A stretch of DNA of 44,584 nt from a virus. The notes beneath the pieces are model-generated. The model searched no databases. It worked only from the letters and a program-made list of their open reading frames with translations, and was not told where the DNA came from. Shown piece after piece: positions 6,260-15,872 of this stretch. The stretch lies in the IMG/VR virus record IMGVR_UViG_3300028024_000183, positions 1-44,584 of that record; one strand, written 5' to 3'. The position numbers and the translations under genes were made by a program. The stretch's first letter is position 1; each line of letters begins with the position of its first letter.

Positions 6260-9200
6260 ACTCCTGCTTTCGCCATTCCACAAGGTCCCCGGCGTCATAG
6301 CCGAGGCCCAGCCTGTAGAGCTTCTGCGCGAGGGCGTCAGCGGACTTCCAGTCCCCATTCCGCACAAACGCCACATAAACGGGTTTATACTTCTTGGAAA
6401 CCTGTGCCCGGATATCCGAAGCGTCCTTTCCGTTGGCGAGAAGGTACTTCTTGATGCGGTCCATGTCCTCAGCGTCGCCTCGGTCGAAAGCGTCCACGAA
6501 ATCGGAGGTTTTATAGAGAGATTCGGCGTACTCGCCTGCCGGCTCCTCTTTCTTGGCGGTCAGGTACTTGGTGATGTAGTTATTGATGGCGCCGATGGCG
6601 ATATCCTGCTTCCAGCCCTCGTTTTTGATGGCTTTCACCGTGTTCTCGTAGGTTATGAGGTCTCCGGCCTGCCGGGCCTTTGCGGCCGCGGCGATACGCG
6701 GGTCGAGGTCCATCATGGCATCCCGCAGGCCCCGGTCGATATCGTCCTGACCCCTTGCATTGTAACCAAGAGATCCATTCAAAAGTTTCTGGCGCAACTC
6801 CTCGGCACGCTTCATATCTTTGCCGACGATGGCCTTGTACATTGTCTGATACGTCCGTTCCAGCGTGGCCGTGTCGGACTTCATGTCGATGTTATCGGGA
6901 GATATCGTGTTGTAGAGGGCCTCCGCCTCGCGCAGTATAGAGCCCGCGGGGAACCCGAACACCTTGGAGGCGGCCTTTACGGTATCGGAAATGAGCTTGT
7001 ACAGGCTCGCCTTTCCCTCGCCGGTAAAATGCTTTATCCACGCCGTTGCCGAATTGAACAGCGCGTCGATACCGGCCAGTTCCATGCGCGTGGGGCTGTA
7101 ACCCTGAATCATAGACCAAACATCTTTTCCGTAGGGGATGAGGGCCAGCGGATTTGCCGTATCTACAAGATTCGGCCAGATGTATGAAACGTATTTATCC
7201 CACCACGTACGTACCTTCTCCTGCTCGTCCTTATCCTTGTCGTCCCGGAAAGCGTCGGCAACGGAGGCGGCCGCCGAGGTCGCAAGAGAGGAGAGAAGGA
7301 ACGCCAGAAAAGCCCGGAAAGCATGTTCGCGGCTTGCTTTTGTGTTATTGCGCTTTGCGTCCACAAGCGCAGAACGGAGCATGTTGTAGGACTTATTGGG
7401 CTCACTCATGAACGCCGACGCCACCTTCACGGAAAAGTCGCGAGAGCGCGCCATCTGAGAGCGGTGGAATGTGGTATCAACCACCTGCGTACGGTCGATC
7501 ACGTCCGAAAGCCTCTCCCCCACGGCCTCGTTGAACGCCTCGCCGGTCAATTCGGGGTGCAGGTCGCGGGTTTCCTCCGAAACGGCATTCCACAGCGCGC
7601 CCCAGGTGATTTCATCCGCGAGCTGCGCGCCCTTCATGCTCAATTCCCGGATGGCGGTCAGCGTGGTCTCGTCACCCGTGATGATGTCCCGGATGGAACG
7701 GGAAATATTCAGTTCATAGAAGCCCCACGACTTCCACCGGGCAATCGCCGAATATTTCTTTGCCATTTCCGCTTGCGGCTTGCTGAATACAGCGGCCGCA
7801 AGATACTTCGGATTGACCATGAGCCCGGCACGCAGGTATGCCGTAGGCTGCTGGAGGATCACGCGCGCGTTGAAGCCGACCGCCGCAACCTTGGTATTGC
7901 GGATAAGAAGGTCGGCAATCTCCGTGCCGTACGCCCCGCGGTCAAGCCCGTTCAAATCCTTCATGAAGTTGGTGAAGTAGGCATTTCCGGCCTTGCCCAT
8001 CACGCGGCCAATGGACTGCTTGACGCTTCCGAGGTATTCGTTGTTCTCGCCGCGCAGCCGGAAGTTGTACCACTTCATGGCATCGGAAAGAGGCACCACC
8101 ATGCCGCCGTACGTTGCCATTTCGTCGATATGCCGGGTGAAGGTGTCGAAAATATCGTTGAGCACAAGCGGGTTGTTTGCTCCCTTGAGCGTCGCTTTGG
8201 TCATGCCAAGGTTCCGAATCGCGTTTAAGTCCACGCCCTTGTGAGGCTCGTTGGTGGTCAGGTAGTATTCGTCGCTCTTGATGGGCCAGTAGTTTTCCTC
8301 CGTGAATTTCCTGTAGCCGTAAAGGTCCATGGAAGCTTCGTTGCCCCATTCGGCGGCCTCATTACTGAGGAACGCCTGCATGGCATCGGCCACGCGCACC
8401 TGCTCCGGGGTGAGCGTTTTGATGATCCGCTCAACATCGGCCTCGTCCAGGGTAACGGGGGAGGTAGAGCGCAACGTCAACTTGCGCTTCCCCTCTTTTT
8501 TCCATTTTATCGTAACGTCGGAAGGCCGCACGCCGCCGCCGAAGATATGGCCGCGCGCCTGCTCGCGCTTGCTCTGCACGTACAATTCCATGGCCTGTGC
8601 CTGGGTAAGCTTGAGCTTTCCGCCCGAGGTCTGAAATTCGACCGGCGTATTGCTCCGTTCCCTGATGTCGGCCCCCTTGAGAGCGCGCTGCATGAAGTTT
8701 ACAGCTTCCTCGATATGCCGCACCTTTTTGTCAAATCCCTTGCGCAACGCTCGAAAGATCGTCGTGCCCGCCTTGCCTATATCGTCAAAATAGGAGAAAG
8801 AATCTTCCTGATCAAAATTCGCGAAGTTGTAGGCGAGAGTTTTCCCGTTATTGAGGTTCATTTCCTTGCGCGTAGCAAGCTCGTTCATAGTGGCGCGCCC
8901 GACCGCGGCCACTTCCTGATAATCGGCGTTCGCCTTGAGCCGATTGGCTTCCTTTACGGCCTTGCGGACGATGCCGACGAGGTAGTCCAGCTCCTTGAGC
9001 TGGTCGGCGCTGAGGTCGGCCACCGTGCGAATATCGGTGCTGGCTCCAATGAATTCCTCAAGGCGCGTTACGAAATCCGGGTCAATGTCGGCGTAAAAAT
9101 CTTCGTATTCGTTCTCGGTGAGCCTTGCGGCAACGTCCTTTACGCCAATCATACGCTCCCGCCACAACTCCGCACGCTTGCTCGTTCTGTCTCCGCTGAA

Positions 9201-12200
9201 ATCGAGCGTAGCGAGAAAGTCCGCGACCGGCTTCCTTAGCGCCTCCGGGACGTGCTGCTTATCCGTAGGGTGCATCAGCCATGCGTACAGGTCTTTGGCG
9301 TTACTCTCAATCCGGGAACGATACTTGCCCATCTGCGCGCGTTCCCGCTGCTTCGCAAGAGAAACACGGTTGCGCTCCTGATAATAGGCTTTCTGCGCAA
9401 CAAGCTTGTCGTTATTGGAGGAGGAGAGCTTCAAATACTGCGCGCGATACTTTTCGGCCTGTGCCTTCAATGCGGTGAGCTGCTTCTTCTCTGCTTCGTT
9501 CTTCACGCGGCCCGCGACCATAGCGGCGAGCATCTTCTGATCTTCCAGCGACTTTTGGAATTTCTGCGCAAGCTCCCGGCGCTGCTCCCGGTAATTGACC
9601 TTAACTTGCAGGAGGCGCTTTTCATAGGCGTTTTTTGCCTGTGTCCGTGCCCTGTTGATTGCGGAGGAAAGCGCCTCGGCCTTCTGCCCCTGTTCCTGAT
9701 AGTAAGCCTTGAACATGGACAGGAACACGTCGTAGGCATATGCCTCCGAATTGTAGCCGTATGGATTTATGGGGTGCCGCTTGATGGCATCCATGGCGTC
9801 CAGCAGGTAGCGCACCTGATCGCCCTCGTTGGCATCGGCAGGGAACAGTTCGGGGTACTGAGTGCTAAGCTCCTCCCAGTTGCCATCAAGCAGGGTATGC
9901 GGATCGTTCGTTACCTTCACCCGGCCCCACAGCTTGCGCCGGAAATTCTGATAACCGTCAAACAGGGACGCCGCTTCCTGTTTCTGCTTTTCGGTGAGGG
10001 ATATGCCGTTTTCACGGAAGCGTGCCCGCAGGTCGGAATAGCGGTCGTACATTTCCGTGTCCACGTTGCGGGATTTTTCAAGCACCTGATTGGCGAGGCC
10101 GACGCCCATCGAAGTAAGTTCGTCCCACGAAAAATTGGGCACGTGCGCCATGACATCGTAAATGGAGGCGAGGTTTTCCGCTAACATCGCTTTATCGTAG
10201 TCGCTGTTGTACTCGCGGAGAAGGTTGCTGGCGATTTTGTTCACGGTCGCCGCGGAAATATCGGTCACAGGCACCCGCTGGAACTGGTTCCGTAACTCGT
10301 CGGCAGCAGCTCGCAGCCCGGTATTCTCATCCTGGAGGCGATCAAGCTCATTCTGGTTAACAGGTTCAACGTCTTTAAGAGAGAATTTTTCGTTACTGTT
10401 GTTGCTATTTTCTCCCTGCGCGGGTATAATAGATGTAGAGGGAGCAGATCCAGGCTCGATTTCGGACGTAATCCGTGAAGCCCCTGTGGCATCCGGAACC
10501 TGGGAGCCTCCCTTTTTCATGTAGGCAGATTCAACATAGAGCAATTTTGCATCCGTATCAGGAACAGCCTCGACAACACAAAAAACTCCATCAACGCGCT
10601 TCTCGTACCTTATGACCGGCGAAAGGCTGCCATCTTTATTTTTGTACCGTGTGCTGAAAACTAGCTCTCCATTCTGCTTCACGGCGCGCGTGATATTATC
10701 GCTATTCTCAATAACAAACGGAATACGCCCAACATCATTAACGTCGCGCATCGTTTTGTCTTGCGATCCATTCTCTCCGTGACGTCTTTCGATGTGAAGC
10801 AACGCGATCTTGTCAATGGCATGGGAGAATCCCGCCGTGTCAACGCCAGTCAGAGACAATATCTGCTCGGCCTCTTTATCAGAGACCTCCTGAAATTCAT
10901 ACGAGGGCATCCATTTGTTTTTGTCCTGTACGGCAGCATCATGCATGGACACGATTTTTTCATCGACCGCCTCCATATACCCTTCGATAACATCACGGGC
11001 TTTCGGTGAATACTTCTCGGGGGAGGAAAGCTCAATCCCGGTAGAGGGACTATCTGCCGCGTCCTGCATCGCGGTGTCGAACATGTCGTAAATCTGCCGA
11101 AGCGCGTCGGTGTCGTTCTGGAGCGCCACAGTCTCTTTGCGGCCGCGCTTGGAAACGCGCTGAATAATCTCTTTCAGGTTGTCAACGAACTTTTTCAGGA
11201 AATCGCGAATGCGCTCGGCGAGCGTGCGGTGCTCGTTAACCAGCCGTCTTACTGTTTCCTCGTCGGAAAGGACGGAGGGAATCGTGTCGGCCACAATTTC
11301 ATCAATGGCGCCCTGCCGGTCGAATCCGGCATCAATGTACGTATTGATGCGCTTTTCTAGGGCATCTTCTCCGAAGTCGGGACTGGATTTGAGCTTGTCA
11401 AGAACAAAATCCTCCAGAATGGAGTATTCCTCCGGAACCTGACCCTGAATGTGGTGGGTCATTTCATGTATGCCGGTAAAGAGATACGCATCCTCCATGG
11501 CATCCATGGCAATGGTAATTTCGCGCGTCTCCTTGTTATAGGAGCCGTTCACGGATACGCCATCCGGCCTTGCCAGCTTATCGGCCGTCTTTATGGAAAG
11601 GCCGTACTTTTTCCCCAATTCATCCAGCACGTCAAGCTGCGCCTGATTCTCGGGGGAAAGGTTCTCTGCCGTGTCCTGCCGAATGAGCCCTCCCTGCGGC
11701 GCGGCTTTCCCGAGAATCTCCCCGGCCTGTTCCTCGATCGGTTCCGCGGCGGGCTTCGCCTCTACCTGTGCTTTAACCGCAGGCTTCGCTGCATTCATCC
11801 CCGCTGCATACGCAGTCGTGCGGGCATCCTCGGAAAGATACTGCTGGGCGTACAGGCTTGTAAGGGCGTCCCGGTAGGGCGTGTCGCGACGGCCGGACGT
11901 GTACATGCTTTTGAAGCCTTGCGCGTACCCGTCAACGCCCCCGCCGCCATACGCATCAATAAACTTATTGGCCGTCTGCGCGTCGTACTCTGTGGCATGA
12001 GTATAAAGCCGTGCCGTGCGCTCATCCGGGAAGCTCGCCTCCTCAACGGGAACAACACCGCTCGGCGTACGAAGCCGTACGTTGCCCTCTGCGCCCTCAA
12101 AACGCAACGCGGGTGTTTGTACGTCCGTGCCTTTATGAATCGAAGCAGGGGCGGTTGCAACAGGCTTGTTTGCAACGGTACGAGGCTCTGCGTTGGTCGC

Positions 12201-14441
12201 CATTTCGCGGGCGGCCACGGCGAGTGGATTTTCGACGGGCGCAGATTCGCCTCCGATGCCGGCAGCCGCGGCGGGGGCTTCTTCCGCTCCCACTCCAAAA
12301 TCGGGGGCGATCTTCTGCCACGCAGAGGACGCGCGTGCCCGGCTGTACGCCGCCGCACCGGCACCGGCAACGAAGCCCATTGCACCGCCGCTGGCGAAAG
12401 CGAGGCCAACGTTCTTCGCAACATCCTCCGTGGCCTTGCGCTCTGCGTCTGCTTGGCTCATACCCTGCCGTACATAGGCATCGACGGACAGGGAGTAGTT
12501 TGAAAGGTCTTGCATCGTCACGTTGTCAACGATAATATTGGCGAGTTCGTTTATGGCCTGTTGGGACGCCTGAACGCCCGCCTGGTTAAGCGCGCTCCGA
12601 ATGATCGACAGCTCGCCCGATTTTGTAGCGATATTGAGCAGGTTTTTCACGCCCACCGACCAGAGTACGCCGGTAACGAGGCCCGTCAGCCCCCCGGCAG
12701 TTATGGCCTGCTGGCCCGTAGCCCCCCTTTGAACGGCGCTCTTAGTGACGTCCGCCGCAGCGTTTGCACCCATAAGCGCACCCGCCCCAGCCGCGCCGCC
12801 CGTTACGGCGGCGGCGGTCATAGAATCAAGGAAAGACATGCCGAAATTGTACAGGCTGGACACGACCTCGCCGCCCGTGCCTCCAATACCGGTCTGAATA
12901 TCGCTGGCGCTCTGCCCGCGGATCGCTTCCTGCATTCTGCTGGCGCTGAAAGCGGGGTCGTTCGTATCAATAGGTTCCCCGGCTATGCTCTGCGCAAGGG
13001 AATACAGCGCCCCCTCTGGCTTGAGCACCGTCATAGGCACAGAAAGAGCGTTTGCCAGAACGGGATGCGTCTGCGCCAAGGACTGCATTTCTCCGGTGGT
13101 CGCCTGCGCCTCGCGCCGGTTCAGGTCGTATTCCAAGTCGTTGAGATACTTCTGCGCAGCCTGCGCCCCCGATTTTCCGAGCAGGTAACGATAGATATTA
13201 ACTTCTTCTTGCGTCATGTACTGCCGGAGGGCAGTATCGCGCCCTGTCACGTCCGTTGCGGACTGCATCTGCGTGGGATCAAGAGCCGATGCCCATTTGC
13301 TGATCTCGTCAGCGCGGGCATTCTCCTGCTGATTCCGCTGGTCAATCTCCGTGCCCGCCGCCGCGTACTTGCTGAACTTCGGATCGTTCTCGTTCGCGCC
13401 GTAGGAGGCGAGGTTCGCATACTGCTTCGTGCGCCGCAACTGCTCAAGAGCGAGGTCGCGGGCTCTCTGCGCTTCATCACGGCTCAGCGAAGGAGCGGCC
13501 GCCGCTTTGGACGCGGGAGCGCCGGAAACCCGCTCGGAAAGATTCTTGTACCAATCCGACCAGATAATTTCGTTGTAGTCCGCCGAATAATTGTGCAGTT
13601 TTTCTCCGTAGTCATCAGCGCCTTCATATCTGTCAAATTTCCCGAGGAAAATATCCAGGTCCTCCGGCCTTTTTCCCTTGTCCATTTTATCCCATACGTA
13701 ATCCTCAAGCTTTCCCTTGGGTATGATTGAACCATCCGGCCGGATTGGCGTAAATAAATACTCTTTCCCATTAATCTCAAATGAGGAAGAGTAAAGGGAG
13801 GCATAGCCACCAACGAACTCATCGTATCCGGCAGCGCGCATAGTATCCGCATCGATTATAGGACGATTCTTGAGGTCAACGGCAGGGTTCGGCTTGTCGA
13901 AACTCCTAAGAGCCATATCCGCCCTATCAAGGTGATAAAAGTTCGAAACCTCCGGGTGGCTCGTGGAGTATGCGGCGGCGCGCAACGCGTCGTTCCCGGT
14001 CGTCGGGGATGGAGTAGACGCGGGAACGGAAGGGGAGGGGATGGGCTGCGGAAGCGGAGTAGCCGCTTGCTGTAGCGCCGTTTGTGCCCGATCGTACCGA
14101 TACAGGTCAGACACACGCATGCCGTTGAGGGCCTGCTGCTCTGCGGGCGTAGTCGCATAGTTGAAGGGCGCCGGGTTCGACGCGGCACGGTCATACCGAT
14201 AGAACTCGGAAGTAGATGCGCCTCTCAATGCGGAGGCGGCGCGGTCGCGGGCTTCCTGCTCGGCAGCCTGCCGGCGTTGCTGCATATCAATTTGCAACTC
14301 CCTCTCGGCCTGCGCCTTGTGGAGCTTATTGAGCACGCTCGATTCCTTGGGGTTATAGACATAAGAGGACACCACGGGCTTATCAGCACCGCGCACACCC
14401 TCTTCATACTGGCGCTGCTTGAGCTTTTCCCAGGCGCTCAT
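6258..14441 (-). CDS. Giant polyvalent internal virion protein with metallopeptidase and PBECR nuclease domains
   Basis: A 2727-residue protein, probably packaged in the virion and ejected into the cell. The N-terminus carries three YRYDRA-like repeats (about residues 80, 113 and 168). Gly/Ala-rich hydrophobic segments lie near 527-600 and 674-699. HEMTHH near 995, with D-E-I-V-A-D downstream, marks a zinc metallopeptidase. Around 1150-1330 is a PBECR-type (Barnase/EndoU/ColicinE5/RelE-like) putative RNase region with LLHIERRHG. Long coiled-coil stretches lie near 1580-1720, followed by a large C-terminal region shared by phage polyvalent proteins and another hydrophobic helix near 2374-2399. 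The start follows the upstream gene by three bases. In podoviruses such proteins are ejected with the DNA; these domains could protect or arm the incoming genome. Confidence 0.85.
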   Translation of the reverse strand: MSAWEKLKQRQYEEGVRGADKPVVSSYVYNPKESSVLNKLHKAQAERELQIDMQQRRQAAEQEARDRAASALRGASTSEFYRYDRAASNPAPFNYATTPAEQQALNGMRVSDLYRYDRAQTALQQAATPLPQPIPSPSVPASTPSPTTGNDALRAAAYSTSHPEVSNFYHLDRADMALRSFDKPNPAVDLKNRPIIDADTMRAAGYDEFVGGYASLYSSSFEINGKEYLFTPIRPDGSIIPKGKLEDYVWDKMDKGKRPEDLDIFLGKFDRYEGADDYGEKLHNYSADYNEIIWSDWYKNLSERVSGAPASKAAAAPSLSRDEAQRARDLALEQLRRTKQYANLASYGANENDPKFSKYAAAGTEIDQRNQQENARADEISKWASALDPTQMQSATDVTGRDTALRQYMTQEEVNIYRYLLGKSGAQAAQKYLNDLEYDLNRREAQATTGEMQSLAQTHPVLANALSVPMTVLKPEGALYSLAQSIAGEPIDTNDPAFSASRMQEAIRGQSASDIQTGIGGTGGEVVSSLYNFGMSFLDSMTAAAVTGGAAGAGALMGANAAADVTKSAVQRGATGQQAITAGGLTGLVTGVLWSVGVKNLLNIATKSGELSIIRSALNQAGVQASQQAINELANIIVDNVTMQDLSNYSLSVDAYVRQGMSQADAERKATEDVAKNVGLAFASGGAMGFVAGAGAAAYSRARASSAWQKIAPDFGVGAEEAPAAAAGIGGESAPVENPLAVAAREMATNAEPRTVANKPVATAPASIHKGTDVQTPALRFEGAEGNVRLRTPSGVVPVEEASFPDERTARLYTHATEYDAQTANKFIDAYGGGGVDGYAQGFKSMYTSGRRDTPYRDALTSLYAQQYLSEDARTTAYAAGMNAAKPAVKAQVEAKPAAEPIEEQAGEILGKAAPQGGLIRQDTAENLSPENQAQLDVLDELGKKYGLSIKTADKLARPDGVSVNGSYNKETREITIAMDAMEDAYLFTGIHEMTHHIQGQVPEEYSILEDFVLDKLKSSPDFGEDALEKRINTYIDAGFDRQGAIDEIVADTIPSVLSDEETVRRLVNEHRTLAERIRDFLKKFVDNLKEIIQRVSKRGRKETVALQNDTDALRQIYDMFDTAMQDAADSPSTGIELSSPEKYSPKARDVIEGYMEAVDEKIVSMHDAAVQDKNKWMPSYEFQEVSDKEAEQILSLTGVDTAGFSHAIDKIALLHIERRHGENGSQDKTMRDVNDVGRIPFVIENSDNITRAVKQNGELVFSTRYKNKDGSLSPVIRYEKRVDGVFCVVEAVPDTDAKLLYVESAYMKKGGSQVPDATGASRITSEIEPGSAPSTSIIPAQGENSNNSNEKFSLKDVEPVNQNELDRLQDENTGLRAAADELRNQFQRVPVTDISAATVNKIASNLLREYNSDYDKAMLAENLASIYDVMAHVPNFSWDELTSMGVGLANQVLEKSRNVDTEMYDRYSDLRARFRENGISLTEKQKQEAASLFDGYQNFRRKLWGRVKVTNDPHTLLDGNWEELSTQYPELFPADANEGDQVRYLLDAMDAIKRHPINPYGYNSEAYAYDVFLSMFKAYYQEQGQKAEALSSAINRARTQAKNAYEKRLLQVKVNYREQRRELAQKFQKSLEDQKMLAAMVAGRVKNEAEKKQLTALKAQAEKYRAQYLKLSSSNNDKLVAQKAYYQERNRVSLAKQRERAQMGKYRSRIESNAKDLYAWLMHPTDKQHVPEALRKPVADFLATLDFSGDRTSKRAELWRERMIGVKDVAARLTENEYEDFYADIDPDFVTRLEEFIGASTDIRTVADLSADQLKELDYLVGIVRKAVKEANRLKANADYQEVAAVGRATMNELATRKEMNLNNGKTLAYNFANFDQEDSFSYFDDIGKAGTTIFRALRKGFDKKVRHIEEAVNFMQRALKGADIRERSNTPVEFQTSGGKLKLTQAQAMELYVQSKREQARGHIFGGGVRPSDVTIKWKKEGKRKLTLRSTSPVTLDEADVERIIKTLTPEQVRVADAMQAFLSNEAAEWGNEASMDLYGYRKFTEENYWPIKSDEYYLTTNEPHKGVDLNAIRNLGMTKATLKGANNPLVLNDIFDTFTRHIDEMATYGGMVVPLSDAMKWYNFRLRGENNEYLGSVKQSIGRVMGKAGNAYFTNFMKDLNGLDRGAYGTEIADLLIRNTKVAAVGFNARVILQQPTAYLRAGLMVNPKYLAAAVFSKPQAEMAKKYSAIARWKSWGFYELNISRSIRDIITGDETTLTAIRELSMKGAQLADEITWGALWNAVSEETRDLHPELTGEAFNEAVGERLSDVIDRTQVVDTTFHRSQMARSRDFSVKVASAFMSEPNKSYNMLRSALVDAKRNNTKASREHAFRAFLAFLLSSLATSAAASVADAFRDDKDKDEQEKVRTWWDKYVSYIWPNLVDTANPLALIPYGKDVWSMIQGYSPTRMELAGIDALFNSATAWIKHFTGEGKASLYKLISDTVKAASKVFGFPAGSILREAEALYNTISPDNIDMKSDTATLERTYQTMYKAIVGKDMKRAEELRQKLLNGSLGYNARGQDDIDRGLRDAMMDLDPRIAAAAKARQAGDLITYENTVKAIKNEGWKQDIAIGAINNYITKYLTAKKEEPAGEYAESLYKTSDFVDAFDRGDAEDMDRIKKYLLANGKDASDIRAQVSKKYKPVYVAFVRNGDWKSADALAQKLYRLGLGYDAGDLVEWRKQE

Positions 14442-14444
14442 AGG

Positions 14445-15422
14445 TTACTTCCCCCTTGCCGCGCTCTTTTTGTCGCCAACTTTATCAAATATTTCGGAAA
14501 TCTGCGAGGTAACATAGGATTTCTGAGCGCTGGTCAGCGAAGAGCTCTTTACGAGCAAATACGGGTCCCTGCCGCTCTGATACATGTTGACGGCGATATC
14601 CTCAAGTTCATCCTTCGTTTTGTTGCCGACATAATTTGACGGGCCGCTAGGCTTCTTCGCAGCCGTTGCGGCCGCCGCTTCCTGCGCCGCGAGCGTCTGT
14701 AGCAATCCCTGCTGCGCGTCCCATGCCGCAAGCTGATTGGAGAAGGCATTTTGATTTGCCGCCACCGAGCCCTGATATTTTTCGTAGTCCGCGGCATCCA
14801 TGTTCTGATACGCCGCGAGTTGGTTGTTGAGGTCGGTTGTCTCACCCTGATACATGGAATAGGCAGCGTCCCGCAACTGCGGAATGATGTTATTGAGACC
14901 AGACAGATAATTTTGATACGCGGCCTGCCCCGCGGTCGTTGCATAGCTGTTGCCGTATCCGCCCGAAAGCGCCGCCGCCTCTCCCATCGTGTCCTGCATG
15001 GCGAGCTGCCCCTGCCTGACATACTGGTCCTTATACTGGTTGTACAGGGGATCGGCGTTAAAATCGTAGGAGAACTTCTCGCGGGAGGTAATCTTGTTGA
15101 GCATATCCTGAATCTGCGAGGAGTACGCGCTTACATAGGAGGGAGGCGCGCTGTACTGAGGGACGGAGCCGGCCATCTCTTGAAGCAGGCTGGAATAACT
15201 CGCGGGTTGCGCGGTCGGGCTCGTACCCTGGAGGGAGCCGAGCGTCTGTGTACCCGCGATTCCATCCACGGACAATCCGTTGGCCTGTTGGTACGCTTTG
15301 ACGGCGGCCGCCGTCTGCGAGCCGTACGAACCATCCACGGAAATGCTATACCCCGCCTGGTTGAGGAGCTTCTGCAATTCGGTTACGCTGCTCCCGGAAG
15401 AACCAACTTTAAGCGTTGCCAT
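14445..15422 (-). CDS. Internal virion protein with N-terminal peptidoglycan-binding domain
   Basis: A 325-residue protein. Residues 1-65 are a peptidoglycan-binding type 1 domain (SSVTELQKLL, SVDGSYGSQTAAAVKAYQ, GLSVDGIAG). The rest is rich in Tyr, Gln, Ala and Asn (QNYLSGLNNIIPQL, NQLAAYQNMDAADYEKYQ), with a FSYDFNADPLYNQYKDQY segment that I associate with ejection-type proteins of Firmicutes short-tailed phages. It probably helps penetrate the cell wall during DNA entry. GAGGAGG precedes the ATG at eight bases, and it abuts the giant gene. Confidence 0.75.
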   Translation of the reverse strand: MATLKVGSSGSSVTELQKLLNQAGYSISVDGSYGSQTAAAVKAYQQANGLSVDGIAGTQTLGSLQGTSPTAQPASYSSLLQEMAGSVPQYSAPPSYVSAYSSQIQDMLNKITSREKFSYDFNADPLYNQYKDQYVRQGQLAMQDTMGEAAALSGGYGNSYATTAGQAAYQNYLSGLNNIIPQLRDAAYSMYQGETTDLNNQLAAYQNMDAADYEKYQGSVAANQNAFSNQLAAWDAQQGLLQTLAAQEAAAATAAKKPSGPSNYVGNKTKDELEDIAVNMYQSGRDPYLLVKSSSLTSAQKSYVTSQISEIFDKVGDKKSAARGK

Positions 15423-15425
15423 CGT

Positions 15426-15872
15426 CTATGCCTCCTCAAGGGCGTGAACTCGGCTTTCGAGGTCCGCCAGTTTGGTAAGTACGTTCACCCCCGCCACACT
15501 GAGGGCGGTTGAGGAAATCGTTACGCTCGGGCCGGTTACGCCGCTCCCGTTGTAGGTCCAGTTCCCGGTGTTGATCTTCGACGTGTTGATTTTGGCGGCC
15601 TCTGTGGATGCGTTTATGGTTGCGATGATCGAGGAAGAAAGCACCCGCATGTTTTCCTGTACTACGGAAATCGCTTGGAAAATGGCCGTATTGTCCGGAA
15701 CGGCGTCCAGCTTATCTTTTATCTCCTGCGACAGATTGTCTTCATCAATGGCAGAGAGCGAGAACTCTATGCGTTTGGTCAGCGACAACAGGTATTCTTT
15801 GAGCGCCTGCTGCATCTGAGAGGGGGACATGGACCCGAAATCGGGCATCACAATTTGCTTGAATACGCTCAT
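15426..15872 (-). CDS. Hypothetical virion-associated protein
   Basis: A 148-residue protein with a helical first half and a repeat-like beta section (KINTSKINTGNWTYNG) ending in a short coiled coil (LTKLADLESRVHALEEA). The N-T-G-N-W-T-Y-N-G turn resembles short fibre or tail tip proteins. It overlaps the upstream nozzle-like gene by four bases and is part of the late block. I cannot assign a function. Confidence 0.7.
   Translation of the reverse strand: MSVFKQIVMPDFGSMSPSQMQQALKEYLLSLTKRIEFSLSAIDEDNLSQEIKDKLDAVPDNTAIFQAISVVQENMRVLSSSIIATINASTEAAKINTSKINTGNWTYNGSGVTGPSVTISSTALSVAGVNVLTKLADLESRVHALEEA

Noticed and set aside
7323-8228. 301-codon plus-strand open frame (and others at 8241, 9252, 11451, 12510)
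   Set aside because: All are antisense shadows of the giant gene in GC-rich DNA; products have no recognisable motifs or domain structure.
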